A program made the translations under genes and the position numbers. The notes beneath the pieces are model-generated. The model worked only from the letters and a program-made list of their open reading frames with translations. It ran no database searches and was not told where the DNA came from. 64,000 nt of DNA from Liolophura sinensis (taxonomy: Eukaryota > Mollusca > Polyplacophora > Chitonida > Chitonidae), in contig NC_088302.1 in the NCBI RefSeq assembly GCF_032854445.1, positions 29,791,979-29,855,978 on the forward strand, given 5' to 3'. Shown here one piece after another: positions 36,201 through 44,702 of this stretch (position 1 is its first letter; every line of letters starts with the position of its first letter).

Positions 36201-36829
36201 AGCAGAAACGAAGATCCATTTTTTTTATAAGTTAACATTAACAATATAGAGGATAGGAGGTGCATTAGTCTGTATACATGTACCTATATAGTATTGCAGT
36301 TATGTAACCGTAGTTCTACTTTTGATCCAGTTTTCTTTGATTACATCAAATAGAGAAATGACCTTGAATTATTACCCCGTTGGTAAAGTACATTTGTTCA
36401 AAACTTAGGCTACCTTATATATAGCTATTCTTCAGTTCCTAATAAGGACAATAATAGACAGTCAATGGGAGATAATCCTTCCTTACTTTGCAGATATTTA
36501 GAAGTCTTTTGTGTGGTTTGGCATTAAACATTTCTTTTCCAAATGAAAGACTCATTATTGTTACTTGAGAGCTAATTGTAATGGTGATTTACTCGTAAGT
36601 CTAAGTAAGGTAATTGTTTATCTAAAAAAAAGACGCAAACCGTTTTGGTTATATTTTTCCATTATTATACATGTATTTCTTCAGCTTTTTAATTGTGATT
36701 CTTTCTTCTCCAGGCGATGTCGGTGGAACCTTCGCGCTTTATCTGGGATTTAGTCTGTTAACAGCATTTGACATCTTGGATTTTCTCGGAGCCTTTTGCA
36801 AATGGTGCGCGTATCCATCCAGGCAGTGA
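5779..36829 (+). CDS. DEG/ENaC-family cation channel with a large extracellular insertion (gene span)
   Basis: Predicted amiloride-sensitive-type sodium channel subunit: a plasma-membrane protein with cytosolic ends, two membrane segments and a large ectodomain, expected to work as a trimer. Twelve exons were placed by reading splice sites: 5779-6206, 12766-12933, 19224-19385, 23073-23188, 23954-24135, 25611-25776, 26207-26263, 26627-27798, 32283-32563, 32685-32776, 36040-36131 and 36714-36829. Phases agree everywhere except exon 10 (ends phase 1) to exon 11 (needs phase 2), so one exon may be unfound there. Family marks in order are TM1 (from residue 144), FPAVTICNLNPFR (187-199), GLCYTF (274-279), GLSLLLNVEQYEY (296-308), CGCELEC, then GDVGG and the GFS selectivity-filter motif in TM2. 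Total length is about 1,010 residues against roughly 500-650 for typical ASICs. The excess is about 480 residues inserted before the TM2-proximal strand. The ligand and subfamily cannot be told from sequence alone. Confidence 0.9.
6687..6772 (+). repeat. 18-bp tandem repeat, about 4.7 copies
   Basis: The unit GTCCAAGCAAGCTGCCAT is repeated at 6687, 6705, 6723 and 6741, with a partial fifth unit. Because 18 is a multiple of three it leaves open frames on both strands that look like repetitive peptides; I do not believe they are coding. Confidence 0.9.
6920..7018 (+). repeat. Fragment of the 7170-7634 TIR family
   Basis: Contains an AAAACCAAAATCAGGGCAGC-like left end, then the ACGATAGTGTGACAGTC core and a TTTTATTTTAACTTTATG internal block. 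Related fragments occur near 13165, 28955-29075 and 41455-41560. Confidence 0.5.
7170..7634. mobile_element. Short non-autonomous DNA transposon with about 35-bp TIRs
   Basis: The left arm 7170-7204 starts GTAAAACCAGAGCAGCGAGG. The right arm 7600-7634, reverse complemented, starts GTAAAACCAAGTCAGTGATG, and both arms go on into GACAGTGTGA. The interior has no transposase frame, so this is MITE- or foldback-like. Decayed relatives elsewhere in the window support a dispersed family. Confidence 0.65.
8043..8077. repeat. TA/CA microsatellite
   Basis: A run of TA dinucleotides passes directly into a run of CA dinucleotides. Confidence 0.95.
10963..11130 (+). repeat. SINE, lacking the tRNA head
   Basis: Begins CCGGCCGTGCGTGGGAAGG and runs through the core (CCTGCGGATGGTCGTGG, CTGGCCGCCGTCGTATAAG) to a TAAATAAATAAA tail. 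The tRNA-like head seen at 28355 is absent. Confidence 0.9.
12402..12795 (+). repeat. 73-bp minisatellite spanning the TM1-exon splice acceptor
   Basis: Six copies begin at 12402, 12475, 12548, 12621, 12693 and 12766. Each starts with a variant of GTTGATATGGGTATTGATA, which in the last copy is the first 19 bases of exon 2, and ends in a pyrimidine-rich TTTCAAG or TTTCAG. The last copy is the real junction (CTTTCAG/GTTGATA). Similarity runs about 30 bases into the exon. Copy 5 also has an intact TTTTCAG acceptor, but using it would read into TGA. Confidence 0.9.
12766..12933 (+). CDS. DEG/ENaC exon 2: TM1 and the FPAVTICN motif
   Basis: Encodes TM1 (LIWVLIVGALLALAAYQL, from residue 144) and then the signature FPAVTICNLNPFR at 187-199, the most diagnostic element of the superfamily. 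Acceptor CTTTCAG, donor TTTCAG/GTAAGT; enters and leaves in phase 2. The start of the exon is the last unit of the 73-bp array. Confidence 0.95.
13883..13910. repeat. Near-perfect palindrome, 13-bp arms
   Basis: GATTTATACCACC and its exact reverse complement GGTGGTATAAATC are separated by AA. Confidence 0.9.
14493..14635 (+). repeat. SINE, headless, with 11-bp target duplication
   Basis: Starts CCGGCCGTAGGTGGGAAGG and ends in TAAATAAATAAAT. It is flanked by CAAAAATCAGA at 14482-14492 and again at 14636-14646, a perfect target-site duplication, as expected for LINE-assisted insertion. Confidence 0.92.
17914..18665. repeat. Unclassified ACGA/CGACT-rich stretch with an internal inverted repeat
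   Basis: GTCCTACTGCAGTCCTG near 17919 is answered by CAGGACTGTAGTAGGAC near 17994, an inverted pair. From there to about 18665 the DNA is unusually rich in ACGAC, CGACT and ACGAG words and includes a poly-C run (18399-18420). A 60-codon frame (18174-18356, with an ATG) lies inside, but I recognise nothing in it. It may be a decayed transposon; that is a guess. Confidence 0.4.
19131..19207 (+). repeat. Decayed SINE tail next to the exon 3 acceptor
   Basis: Reads GACCGCCATCGTATAAGTGA and then a diverged body ending TCAAATAAATAAATA. The pyrimidine tract and acceptor of exon 3 follow immediately, so the 3' end of this intron is largely SINE-derived. Confidence 0.7.
19224..19385 (+). CDS. DEG/ENaC exon 3: early ectodomain
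   Basis: Residues 200-252, in phase with both neighbours (acceptor TTTCTGTTTCAG, donor TTAAG/GTAAAC). It carries sequons NDS (233) and NVS (242), as expected for an extracellular segment. It corresponds to the variable stretch between the FPAVTICN block and the first conserved Cys pair. Confidence 0.85.
21476..21548 (+). repeat. tRNA-Ser-like pseudogene or SINE head
   Basis: GTCGTGGCTGAGCGGTTAAG resembles the 5' half and A box of a tRNA-Ser. The downstream part has no good GGTTCGAATCC B box and does not fold cleanly, so this is not called a functional tRNA. Confidence 0.5.
22331..22603 (-). repeat. SINE, full length, reverse orientation
   Basis: Reading the minus strand there is a tRNA-like head (GTGGCCTAGGCCATTAGCG), the middle part and the ATTCTTGAGTAGGCC tail. 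Possible target duplication TTTCATTGAT (22325-22334) and TTTCATCGAT (22607-22616), one mismatch. Confidence 0.88.
23073..23188 (+). CDS. DEG/ENaC exon 4: first Cys-rich segment with GLCYTF
   Basis: Residues 254-291. Opens with CQWRDRWC, Cys 254 and 261, matching the family's C-x-W...C block, and continues to FTDTGLCYTF (270-279), a superfamily hallmark. Acceptor GTTGCAG, donor CCAG/GTGAGT; phases 2 in and 1 out. Confidence 0.93.
23699..23827 (+). repeat. SINE, 5'-truncated
   Basis: Begins within the core (CACCCTGCGGATGGTCATG) and ends GATAAATAAATC; diverged. Lies in the intron between exons 4 and 5. Confidence 0.85.
23954..24135 (+). CDS. DEG/ENaC exon 5: GLSLLLNVEQYEY segment
   Basis: Residues 293-352. 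GLSLLLNVEQYEY, then GVGAKVTIHEPG, then GINVPVGKHTAMEIKQIK. This matches the family's G-L-x-L-x-L-N-x-E-Q-x-E-Y / V-x-I-H / G-x-x-V-P-x-G order in the beta-ball and finger-adjacent region. Acceptor TTTACAG, donor AAAG/GTAGGT. Confidence 0.95.
24136..25610 (+). other. DEG/ENaC intron 5
   Basis: Contains a MITE (24341-24572) and a G-rich run (24750-24768). No other feature recognised. Confidence 0.7.
24341..24572. mobile_element. MITE, GGGCCC-ended, copy 1
   Basis: Starts GGGCCCAGTTGTC and ends GAACAACACGGCCC, so the ends are inverted repeats. The interior (GACTTAACACCAGA ... AATACCAGTATTAGC) closely matches the copy at 62993-63233 along its whole length. No coding capacity. Confidence 0.75.
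25611..25776 (+). CDS. DEG/ENaC exon 6: Cys-rich palm/thumb segment
   Basis: Residues 353-407 plus one base. HMRLQPPLGKC continues the KIKxLPPPYGxC block from exon 5, then YTRDLCERRCKTREIISECNC gives four closely spaced cysteines typical of the disulfide-rich thumb. Acceptor TTTCAG, donor TTCACC/GTACGT. Joined to exon 7 it reads EFHPNVKKC. Confidence 0.93.
26207..26263 (+). CDS. DEG/ENaC exon 7: 57-base micro-exon
   Basis: Two bases, 18 codons and one base: NVKKCDVRQYFSCAVKVN. The two Cys continue the thumb disulfide ladder. Acceptor TGCTTTCAG, donor AATG/GTGAGT. It is too short to show as an open frame, but its phases lock it between exons 6 and 8. Confidence 0.88.
26627..27798 (+). CDS. 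DEG/ENaC exon 8: C-x-C-x3-C strand plus large helical insertion
   Basis: Encodes 390 codons. The first 31 (to ...SHATLAS) are standard family sequence: ECGCELEC followed by FDIFASHATLAS, equivalent to the CxCxxxC...S-x-A strand of ASICs. The other roughly 360 residues match no DEG/ENaC segment I know. They are rich in Leu, Glu, Lys, Ser, Asn and Gln, look helical with coiled-coil-like spacing (for example LSQELEELFQRYIENRR), and hold one Cys only. Seven N-glycosylation sequons (NAS, NKS twice, NLS, NTS, NTT, NKT) agree with an extracellular position. Acceptor TTTTGTAG, donor GTTGAG/GTAGGT. An apparent start near 26713 is only a TTG inside the exon. Confidence 0.92.
28355..28614 (+). repeat. 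SINE, full length, reference copy
   Basis: Best complete copy in the window. The tRNA-like head has an A box (GTGGCTCAGTTGCTTAGCG) and a B box (GAGTTCAAGTCC). Then GCTCATGCTGGCTTC, the conserved core (AACCTGCGGATGGTCG, GCTGGCCGCCGTCGTATG) and the tail ATTCTTGAGTACAGCGTAAA ending CAAATAAACAAATAAATAA. Transcription would be by RNA polymerase III. Confidence 0.93.
32038..32238 (+). repeat. SINE ending 44 bases before the exon 9 acceptor
   Basis: Begins at the B-box region (CTCTCACCAATACGGCC, GGGTTCAAGCCC) and runs to AATAAATGAATAAAATC. Its tail forms part of the 3' end of intron 8. Confidence 0.88.
32283..32563 (+). CDS. DEG/ENaC exon 9: helical insertion, continued
   Basis: 93 codons plus two bases, in phase with exon 8 (...MNEVE-SIVRS...). 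Acceptor CATTACAG, donor CTATAA/GTAAGT. The sequence is again helical (LLSKEVKHLNDEIQTSLSII, then RSYQEELSDYTRSNRI), with no Cys. Not a family-conserved segment. Confidence 0.82.
32685..32776 (+). CDS. DEG/ENaC exon 10 (probable): end of helical insertion
   Basis: Acceptor TTCGTTGCAG. Joined to exon 9 it reads YKQELQVDNAGLQILEKQYG, then THCNTTPKDYT. It has one Cys and one sequon. The end at 32776 uses a fair donor, ACAT/GTAAAT, leaving phase 1, while exon 11 needs phase 2. Either an exon is missing between them, or the frame runs on to a TAG at 32782-32784 and makes a form without TM2. Confidence 0.6.
33455..33661 (+). repeat. SINE of a different tRNA-headed type
   Basis: TGGCTCAGTCGATTGAAGCG (A-box-like) and CAGGTTCGAATCC (B box) begin it. 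The body differs from the common SINE, but the end ATTCTTCAGTACAGCGTTAA ... ATAAATAAATC shares its tail. A shared tail suggests that both depend on the same partner LINE. Confidence 0.65.
35122..35772 (+). repeat. 50-bp satellite derived from the SINE tail, 13 copies
   Basis: The word CATGATGCTTGCCGC recurs every 50 bases from 35159 to 35759 with no length change. The unit (CATGATGCTTGCCGCTGTCG, TATAACTTAATCTGCAG, TAGACGTAAACAC) aligns with the SINE segment CATAATGCTGGCCGCCGTCG, TATAAGTGAA..., GAGTACGGCGTAAAACAC minus a few bases. This is a SINE tail amplified in tandem. Confidence 0.85.
35760..36008 (+). other. Unexplained 82-codon open frame at the end of the 50-bp satellite
   Basis: Starts at ATGATG inside the last satellite unit and encodes a basic N-terminal part followed by a strongly hydrophobic segment (FLVLSWFVICVVLGIGLAII) and DLVDGWYTN. 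The hydrophobic part is TM1-like in character, but the frame lies where the ectodomain should be encoded and does not join exon 11: the donor TTG/GTATAC would create a TGA. It could be an alternative first exon, a decayed duplicate or chance. I do not call it a gene. Confidence 0.25.
36040..36131 (+). CDS. DEG/ENaC exon 11: strand leading to TM2
   Basis: Acceptor CTGTTTTTTTTCTGCTTCAG, donor GGCTT/GTAAGT. Reads ANLLQLELYFPDLTETRI and then TQRIAYGLFDLA, equivalent to the family's N-x-L-x-x-x-x-x-F-x-x-L...Q-x-x-x-Y stretch just before TM2. Must be entered in phase 2; the other frames contain stops. Confidence 0.92.
36714..36829 (+). CDS. DEG/ENaC exon 12: TM2, selectivity filter and C terminus
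   Basis: Joined to exon 11 it reads LACDVGG, then TFALYLGFSLLTAFDILDFL and AFCKWCAYPSRQ-stop. GDVGG and the GFS (G/S-x-S) filter are the TM2 hallmarks. The acidic residue usually Glu after the filter helix is Asp here. The cytosolic tail is very short. Acceptor CTTCTCCAG. Confidence 0.93.
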
Positions 36830-38832
36830 CAACGGACAAGTCTGTCCTCAAGCTAAAGTACGAGCTACGGCTTCTCACGGCAAAGTATACCGGCAGTGCG
36901 AAAACTTACACTTTGCTTTGAATAGGACGGAAAGAAACATTCGTTGGTACAAGACGAGAACACACATAAACACGTGACTTTCTTCACCCAGAAAACTGTG
37001 TTAACATGCGTGATTGGTTGGTAGGTAGGATTACATTACTGTTGCAGCCTTTCAAATGGCACAAACAGTCTGTGTGGGAGATGTTACCATGGTGATAAAC
37101 ACTTCAATCATTTGGACATGTGATCAGGTTTTGCTCACCACTTGGATGGTTTTACAATTGTCAAAATGACCCGCACCTCAACAGGTCGGGTATTCGTGCC
37201 GCATCAGTGCTATATAGTGAAAAATCAAGGTTAAAATGCTAAACGAAAGTTCCTCGCTGTGCCATGTTTTTTGTTCTGGTATAGGAATACATTTGAAGTC
37301 AGCAGTGGCGTTATTGACGAAAGCGGCGGAGCAGCTGTCTCTCATATATAGGTATGGTGATACTGTGCATATCACACACCGGACCTTTCGCAGCAGGAAG
37401 ATAGGCCACGTTACGAAGGAATGTTATAAATGATTTTTTTTTTAACAAAGCAACGGTATCACGGCGTATTTTGTGGAATTTTGCGAAAAAGACTTATTTC
37501 AGACTCATAAAATGGAGTAAATAACACTGGCTATAATCAATGCAACAATGATTCTACAAAACAGACGGATGTAACAACTTTGTTATATCGTAGCGAATAT
37601 ACCTGGAGACGCATGAATATGCCTGGAGACGAAGAGGACGTGTAGGTCATAGACGTTGACGTCATGAGGCTTGATGTTATGCTAGGTCACATGACGAACT
37701 TGATGTGAACTTCCGATATTGTCTCATGACGCCACACAGAGTTGGACTGGCTCTCGCACATATACTTGAAGCAATGCGTTCATGGCCTCTACTTGGATGT
37801 AACGATCAAACTTTGAGTACAATCATGAGCACACCATTCTTTGATGATAGAGATCAGAGAACTAAAATATATTTTACAAATATTCCCAGTGACATACCTT
37901 AGTTAATGGTGTGTTATATAGGCCTGCAGAGCCGCGGCGTTGACAATATGACGTTCTCCGTGTGCTTAGTGAGGATTCTACCAAGGAGGCTTGGCAGCGT
38001 GGTGGGTAACATATAAATCAGCTTGTTTGAATATACATCGATAAACATGTAATCATTTTTTTCAATCATGCCTACAGAGCATCTTTGAAAATTAACGATA
38101 AATTTATTTTTCTTCCTTTAAAATGTTCGCATATCACTGGATTTTGGCGGTGTATTTGGTCGTCATTTCTGTTGGGACAGTGTCCTAAAATCATTTCGTT
38201 ATCATCAAATCACGGAGAATGATGTGACAGTTACAACAAATATGTACTCACTCAAGAATGTCGCCAGGATTCACTCTCAGTTTCAAAATACTTCTGAACA
38301 TGTATGTATGCTCGAGCGTTGGAGAATTATATATATATCTATATACCAATATATACGTATGACGTCAGTGAATCTTGCTTACAGTTTCGAGTGTTCATCA
38401 GAGCCGATATTCTCTGAACCCATGAATGAATAACTAAACTGTAAATAAGTGGCAGAAATTTCCATGAAATGGATATTACGATATACGTCGGAGTCTCCCT
38501 GCAAGCTATATACATGTATATGGGAACATTCCAAGTTATACTGTGAATATATTCAGGACCAATGTTTGTATAAAAAGTGTGTGTAAAATAATAATGATTT
38601 CAGTACTTGTCAAATGCATAAATATTTCCGTATTTATTGCACTTTTGAATTTATTATTTCAAACCAGGCTTCAAACCCTACCTTTCCGATGTTGACAAGT
38701 CTCCGTCATAGAGCTTATCAACAGTTATGTTTTCGTTTAAATTATTCAAAGCTAGAAGGGATTATTTCTTTCATATCTATTGGTGAATAAACAACTTTAT
38801 CCGAACTGCTTTCATGTCTCTTTCTTGAAATA

Positions 38833-39110
38833 AGTGGGGTCTCAGTGGCCTATATGTTTAATTTGCTGGGACAGAACAATGACCGGGAACCCCTCACCAA
38901 TGCGATTACTGTGGGTTCAAGTCCATCTCACCCTGGTATCCTCTCCAGTCTGACAACAATCTGCGGATGGTTCTGGATTTCCATACCCGGTTTTCTAACG
39001 CCATAATGCTGACCGCCGCCGTAAAAGTGAAACATTCTTGAGTGCGGCGTAAAAGTCAGATCAAATATATAATTTAATAAATAAAATAAAATTAAATTTT
39101 AATAAATAAA
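38833..39110 (+). repeat. SINE, nearly full length
   Basis: Diverged tRNA-like head (GGGGTCTCAGTGGCCTATAT, then GGGTTCAAGTCC), core (CTGCGGATGGTTCTGG) and tail ending in ATTTAATAAATAAAATAAA. Confidence 0.85.
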
Positions 39111-39596
39111 TACGTATGCATGTTACAGTTCTTCATATTCTAATATATATCCACATTGTCAGTAATTAGAATTCTCCTGTGCGAATTATTAGCTGTACTC
39201 TCAAGAGTTCGAAACAGCCATATGTCTCGCTCATTGAACAATATGTATACAGTGGTCCGCGTTGTGCAGATATAGACAGATCTGAAACCTGACATTTTTT
39301 TTTCGCTACACTGACTGAAAAAAGATGAATCTTTGATTATATTATATGGTTCCCTAGAATGACTTGCGCCGGGAGATTTGGGTCCTTCTTTCTGACGATA
39401 GATACATTTATTATCCCCTATTATATAAACCATATACTGTAGTTAAACAAACTGTAGAACAGACCAATATGTTGACTTAGCAGGTGTCCAATGAGTCTAT
39501 ATAGAAGCTACGACAATGACGGCGATTTAAAGTGAAATGAAAAGATGTGTTCATTTGTTTATGAACAAGAAAACGGTGACGATTTGAGAGAGCATG

Positions 39597-40050
39597 GAAT
39601 GACAAGCCAGCCAACAATGCATTCACACATGTAAAACCCATGGTATGACTGTCCCACGAAGAATCAACAGGTGTAAAACCAATGGAATGACTGTGAAATT
39701 AACAGTACATCCATACATGTAAATCCCATAGAATGACTGTCCAATCAACAGTACATCCATACTTGTAAAACCCATAGAATGACTGTCCAATCAACAGTAC
39801 ATCCAAACTTATAAATCCCATAGAATGACTGTCCAATAAACAGTACATCCATACTTGTAAAACCCATAGAATGACTGTCTAATTAACAGTACATCCACAC
39901 ATATAACACAAATGGAATGACTGAACCGATGTAAAACCCATATAGGAATTACTATCGAAACAAACAATTTATGTACATCGATAAAACGATAGTCCAGTCA
40001 GCAATTTATCCACACAAGGAAAACTCACAGAATGACTGCGCAATCTGCAA
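39597..40050 (+). repeat. 46-bp minisatellite
   Basis: GAATGACTGT starts recur at 39685, 39731, 39777, 39823, 39869 and 39915, exactly 46 apart, with decayed units on both sides. The unit includes CAACAGTACATCCATAC and TTGTAAAACCCATA. Confidence 0.92.
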
Positions 40051-40500
40051 TCCTTCAAAAGATAGACAAGAGAAAAATTCGTGAGCACCCGTACAACTAA
40101 AAGACATTTAGAATATTCGGAGCTGCCTGTCCTCTTAATTCCACTTTAACCTCAGAAAGAAAGTATATATATTCCAAGGTTATGCTTCTAACATTTTTGA
40201 TAAATCTAAAGTGATGTCGCCGACGTTTAAAAGGAGACAATGAGTGGTACTTGCCAGTAGGTAGGAAGTGGCAATGGCCAACGTATAGTGTTGCAGTGAA
40301 GTAGGGGAGACAACTTCTATAAAAGCTGAGTTGATTTTTTTCTGAAAGAGTTTGATTTATTTATTTAACTGGTCTATACACCGTACTCTATAATATTTCA
40401 CTTATTTCGTAGTTTGATGTTGGTGCTTGTTTACTATAACTCTGCCACACTTGGTATTTGTATAATAAAAAATTTAAATTTAAATTTAACTTCAGATCTG

Positions 40501-40630
40501 GTTTCCTCTCTGGCCGTACGTGGGAAGGTCTGTAAGCAACCTGCGGATGGTCGTGGGTTTCTCCCGGGCACTGCCCGATTTCCTCCCATCTTAATACTGG
40601 CCGCCTTCGTATAAGCGAAATATTCTTGAA
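40501..40630 (+). repeat. SINE, truncated at both ends
   Basis: From GTTTCCTCTCTGGCCGTACG to AAATATTCTTGAAG; loses the terminal A-rich tail. Lies directly upstream of another copy. Confidence 0.88.
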
Positions 40631-40661
40631 GTATTCAGGAGTGCCCTCAGTTAGTCTGTTG

Positions 40662-40852
40662 TCGCTGTGAGTTCAAGCTCATGCTGGCTTCCTCTCCGGC
40701 CGAAAGTGGAAAGGTCTGCCAGCAACCTGCGGATGGTCGTGGGTTTCCCCCCGGCTCTGCCCGGTCTCCAACCACCATAACGCTGGCCGCCGTCGTATAA
40801 GTGAAATATTCTTGAGTACGGCGTAAAACACCAATCAAATAAATCAATAAAT
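40662..40852 (+). repeat. SINE with perfect 14-bp target duplication
   Basis: Begins at the B-box area (TCGCTGTGAGTTCAAGCTC) and ends CAAATAAATCAATAAAT. CAGTTAGTCTGTTG occurs at 40648-40661 and again at 40853-40866, a perfect 14-bp duplication, so this is a fairly recent insertion. Confidence 0.93.
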
Positions 40853-41160
40853 CAGTTAGTCTGTTGGCGCCACCCATTAGCACAGTTGGAAGCGTGAAGC
40901 AAAGAGACTAGGGTTTGATAGTGTCTCTCAACGACAGACCATTCGAATGTAAGTACAGAAAGCTACGGAGATAAAACCTCTGATAAAAATCGTCACTATC
41001 ACTGAAAAATAAAACCATCTAACCTTACCCAACATGTGTGCTACTCACTCCTAACGCAACTTGAAAACGTCATTACAAGCTTTTGAACGCCAGAAATTTT
41101 ATGTTAACATTTAAGAGATGACCTGACCAAAGATTAAGTCTATAGGTTTAAACATTGTCC

Positions 41161-41363
41161 CTGTGAGCTCTAGTCAAGCCCATGTTGGCTTCCTCTCTGG
41201 TCGTATACGTGGGGAGGTCTGCCATCTAGCAACCTGTGCAGGGATGGGCGTGGGTTTCCTCCAGGCTCTGTCCTCCAACCATTATGCTGGAGGCCCTCCT
41301 ATAAGGGAAATATTGTTGAGTACGACGTAGCACACAAATCAAGTAAAGAAATTATAAATAAAT
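41161..41363 (+). repeat. SINE, diverged
   Basis: CTGTGAGCTCTAGTCAAGCC to AAATTATAAATAAA, with a short insertion in the core (CCATCTAGCAACCTGTGCAG). Confidence 0.85.
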
Positions 41364-41997
41364 TGTTATAGTTGATTCTTTGAATACGATTTTCTTCTTG
41401 CCTTTCTTAAATAACCCCTGCGAAGTCTAGCGTGAAACAATTTTCACTATAGAGCAGAGAAGACAATTGACAGTTGACAAAAAGTCACACGTAACCGATG
41501 AAATCCGGTCTCTTGTCAGTTAACCTTAACTTTATTCAAAATGCATATAAACCCTTAAAAAGTAGCAACTTAGACGCCTCCTGGCTGACATAAGTAGGTT
41601 AAGGCGACAAAAATATTTTGTCACGTCCTCAGTATCGGGGGCCTGTTAAATTTTTAATTAGTGGCCTCTACCGACTCATCTGTAAAATTGCTGCACATAC
41701 ATTACCTTGATTTTCTTCACTTTCAGTTGATTTTATGTCACCAACAATTTGCATACAGCGTAAGGATAGATTTATGGTAATCAGCAGTGAGACTAAAGCT
41801 GGATTGTTTTATATATATCCCGAGAACTGGTGATGTTTACATAAGTTTAATAGTTCGAATATAATTTGACCGTCGGCAGCTGTTTCCAATACCCTACAGA
41901 GAAAAACCCTTCACCCTGAACTTGACAGAGGTCACAATATGGAATCATTTAGAAATTACGGTTATGGTACTTGATACCGATGCCCTTGCCAAGCTTC

Positions 41998-42002
41998 TGC
42001 AT

Positions 42003-42053
<51 letters not shown>

Positions 42054-42056
42054 TTC
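41998..42056. repeat. TTTA microsatellite
   Basis: Uninterrupted ATTT/TTTA repeats over almost 60 bases. Confidence 0.97.
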
Positions 42057-43559
42057 ATTTGCTTGTAGCTGAACGCTGTTCTCCAGAATTTTTCACTAGC
42101 ACCACGGTCGCCAGGTGTAGACATATTGTGGAGACAACAGGAGTGCGCATGTCCGGAATACACCGCACGATGTATTCACCAGGTAGGTGATAGAGGCCCT
42201 GACGTAAGGCCGCAGTTGAGGCAGTGACAGCTGGGAGACTATGACTTCACTTGGCAAGAGCCTGAAGGCTGGGGCGAGAACAATGTACATATACACTATT
42301 CCAGATGTGACCCACTATCAACAAGCAGAAGAACTGTCCTGTCGTGTAGAGGGCTGTTTATCTGTCCTACGCGGAAAATTTCACCGACCTTCACAACAGG
42401 AACCTGCCCTTACATTTGGTATACAAGGATTTTGCTAGTTATTCTAAGTGTAGATATGCCAAAGCCAGAATCGCTAAACCATGTTTGAACAGTAATCCAA
42501 CCATTTAAACATTTGAATCGAACATCTCGAAACAACGTCAGCCAATTTTGGAGTTTTCTTCCACTGGTATTTTGGTTGGAATTAATTTGGCTTTTACATT
42601 TTTTTGGGCGGGGGAGTGGGGGGGTGTCAAGAAGATGGGAGCTCTAGTCATTGGATTTTGCTGTCAACAATTTATCTTGCAAGGAGCCAGAGCGCGTGCC
42701 TTGGCTGAGGTATGTACATAAAATGTGGCGGACGTCAGTTGCACTTCTCGATTCAAAATTCTCAACAGGTGGATTGTTGAGAAAAGAGGGTTTACTTGTG
42801 CATGTTTGACGTATTATACGTCATATAAGTACCCTTATAAAGTATATAAAAAATAAAGAAATTAAAAAAGGCAATAAAAAAAAGAAATAAATTGGTAACG
42901 AAAAGTTAGGTTAGATTAAGAAATTATATGCATAAATATAAAAGTTTTCTTTTCCTAGTTAACATCGTCCACTGTATAATTTAAAAACACCTCTCCAAAC
43001 ATAAGTGTGCATAAAGCATTTTTTGAAAATGTTCTGAGAAAATCATAGGCCTACAACTGACTGGTTTCAGGCAACAGACAAACAAAATTGTCAGCTTACA
43101 GAATAGTCCAAAACACGATAAAATATGTGGTACCTTTGTGGGTTAATTGTACCCTTGCGTCATTATTCACGACATGAAGACGGCCAGTGCACGTCTTCAA
43201 GGTTCCCAGATTGCTAAAAGCTCAGAAACGATAAATGAAAATTCTTATAATTTTTTGGTGTGTGAATGAATAGTAAATTCACCCATACATGAGATATCAG
43301 TTCTCTCTCATCGATGTTGTTAGGTTGAAAGGTAAACTGAGGAATAATCGGACCGAACAGTACTATTTATCAGTGCATGGGGACGGGCTAGAGAGGGGAA
43401 CCGATTGAGCAGATGGGAAGAAGTTGGAGTGTGTTGGGGTGGGGGGGGGGGGGGGCAGTGGTTTTCGTTTGGCCGTGTGTCCTTTCCGACTTTCGTTGGG
43501 GAAGACAATTTGTAGGCTCTATTCCACCAACTTAGAGAGCTTATCGGTTGATTTACGTG

Positions 43560-43683
43560 TCACGTGGGAAGGTTCCTCAGTAGCTAATAAAAGATCCGAG
43601 GTTTAAATTATCCGGTTTTCTCCACCGCTGGAACTGACCGTGATCGTACAAGGACAACTTTAAACAACAATTAAATAAATCAA
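43560..43683 (+). repeat. Highly decayed SINE
   Basis: CACGTGGGAAGGTTCCTCAG and CTGACCGTGATCGTACAAGG fit the SINE core weakly; ends TTAAATAAATC. Confidence 0.55.
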
Positions 43684-44498
43684 TTGAGAGATGAGAGATT
43701 CAAAAAGAATTTGCGCATTTTCCCCCCTATACATAAAACTGACATATTATTTAAACTGCCCAGTTTTCACGGCAACGTGCCGCTCAGCTCATCAATACCT
43801 GTAGAATACATGTAGCCTATAACCCTGTAGGCCTGTATGGTGAAAATGGTGAAATCAGGGCCATTTGGGCCAATGAAAAAAAAAAAAAATGCCAGGGGCT
43901 GAAAATGTCATGCACTTGCAGAAATAAGAATATAACAACGGCAGTAAATAGTAGAACATTCATGTACAATAGTCCTAATGAAACTATGAAACCATTTCGT
44001 GACTAAGCTATACCTGATTATACAAGCAATCCAACGATTTTACAAGTTTCTTTTAGAAAGAGCCAGTTAATGCTCTTCACCGGTTTATCCGAAAGCAGAC
44101 TACGCGCTGTACGCCGAGGCCCAGGTTTGTCCATGAGTTATGGTCCCTGAATAAGGAGCTCTTTAAGGTGATTCCCCTGTTGAGGTAGAAACAGTGCTGG
44201 GTATCCCAGCTGGGTGACAAATTGTATTCAGACAGAAACGATGAAGATAGAAATAGGATGAAAACAAAAGAACATCTGGGATTTTAGGGTCCCCGAAAGC
44301 TTGTGTGCAGACATGAGTTCCTTGGTCGCTCATTTTTACGAAGCCAGTGGTGGTGGTGGTAGTATGACAAAGGTAAATTATCCAAGACTCTTTATCGTTT
44401 TGTTCTTGTGCTTTTGTTCAACTGTCCATGAATCCGCAACGTCGTGTTGTTTCTTGCCTTCACTAAACACACTGTACATGCAGGCCTGCTAGTAATCT

Positions 44499-44702
44499 GG
44501 GCTCGTATTTATTAAGCTACGGAACCATTAGTCCTAAACTGCAAGCCCTTAAAAAGGCAAACAAAGAACAGGATAGAGCTCAAATTGTGGTTATTAGGTC
44601 TACATTGTTCTCCTGTAAAAAAAAATCAGTGTACAAACATTTTATTTGCAGCTGTGTTTGAATTTTTGACTTAGGTCTTAAGATGCTTGATGAATATGGG
44701 CC
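44499..44702. mobile_element. MITE, GGGC-ended, second type
   Basis: The left end GGGCTCGTATTTATTAAGC and the right end, reverse complemented, GGGCCCATATTCATCAAGC match at most positions. The short interior has no frame. A distinct family from the copies at 24341 and 62993. Confidence 0.7.

Noticed and set aside
36822-36977. Frame continuing past the channel stop in another register (KLKYELRLLTAKYT-like)
   Set aside because: Would need a frameshift right after TM2; the in-frame TGA at 36827-36829 gives a plausible end.
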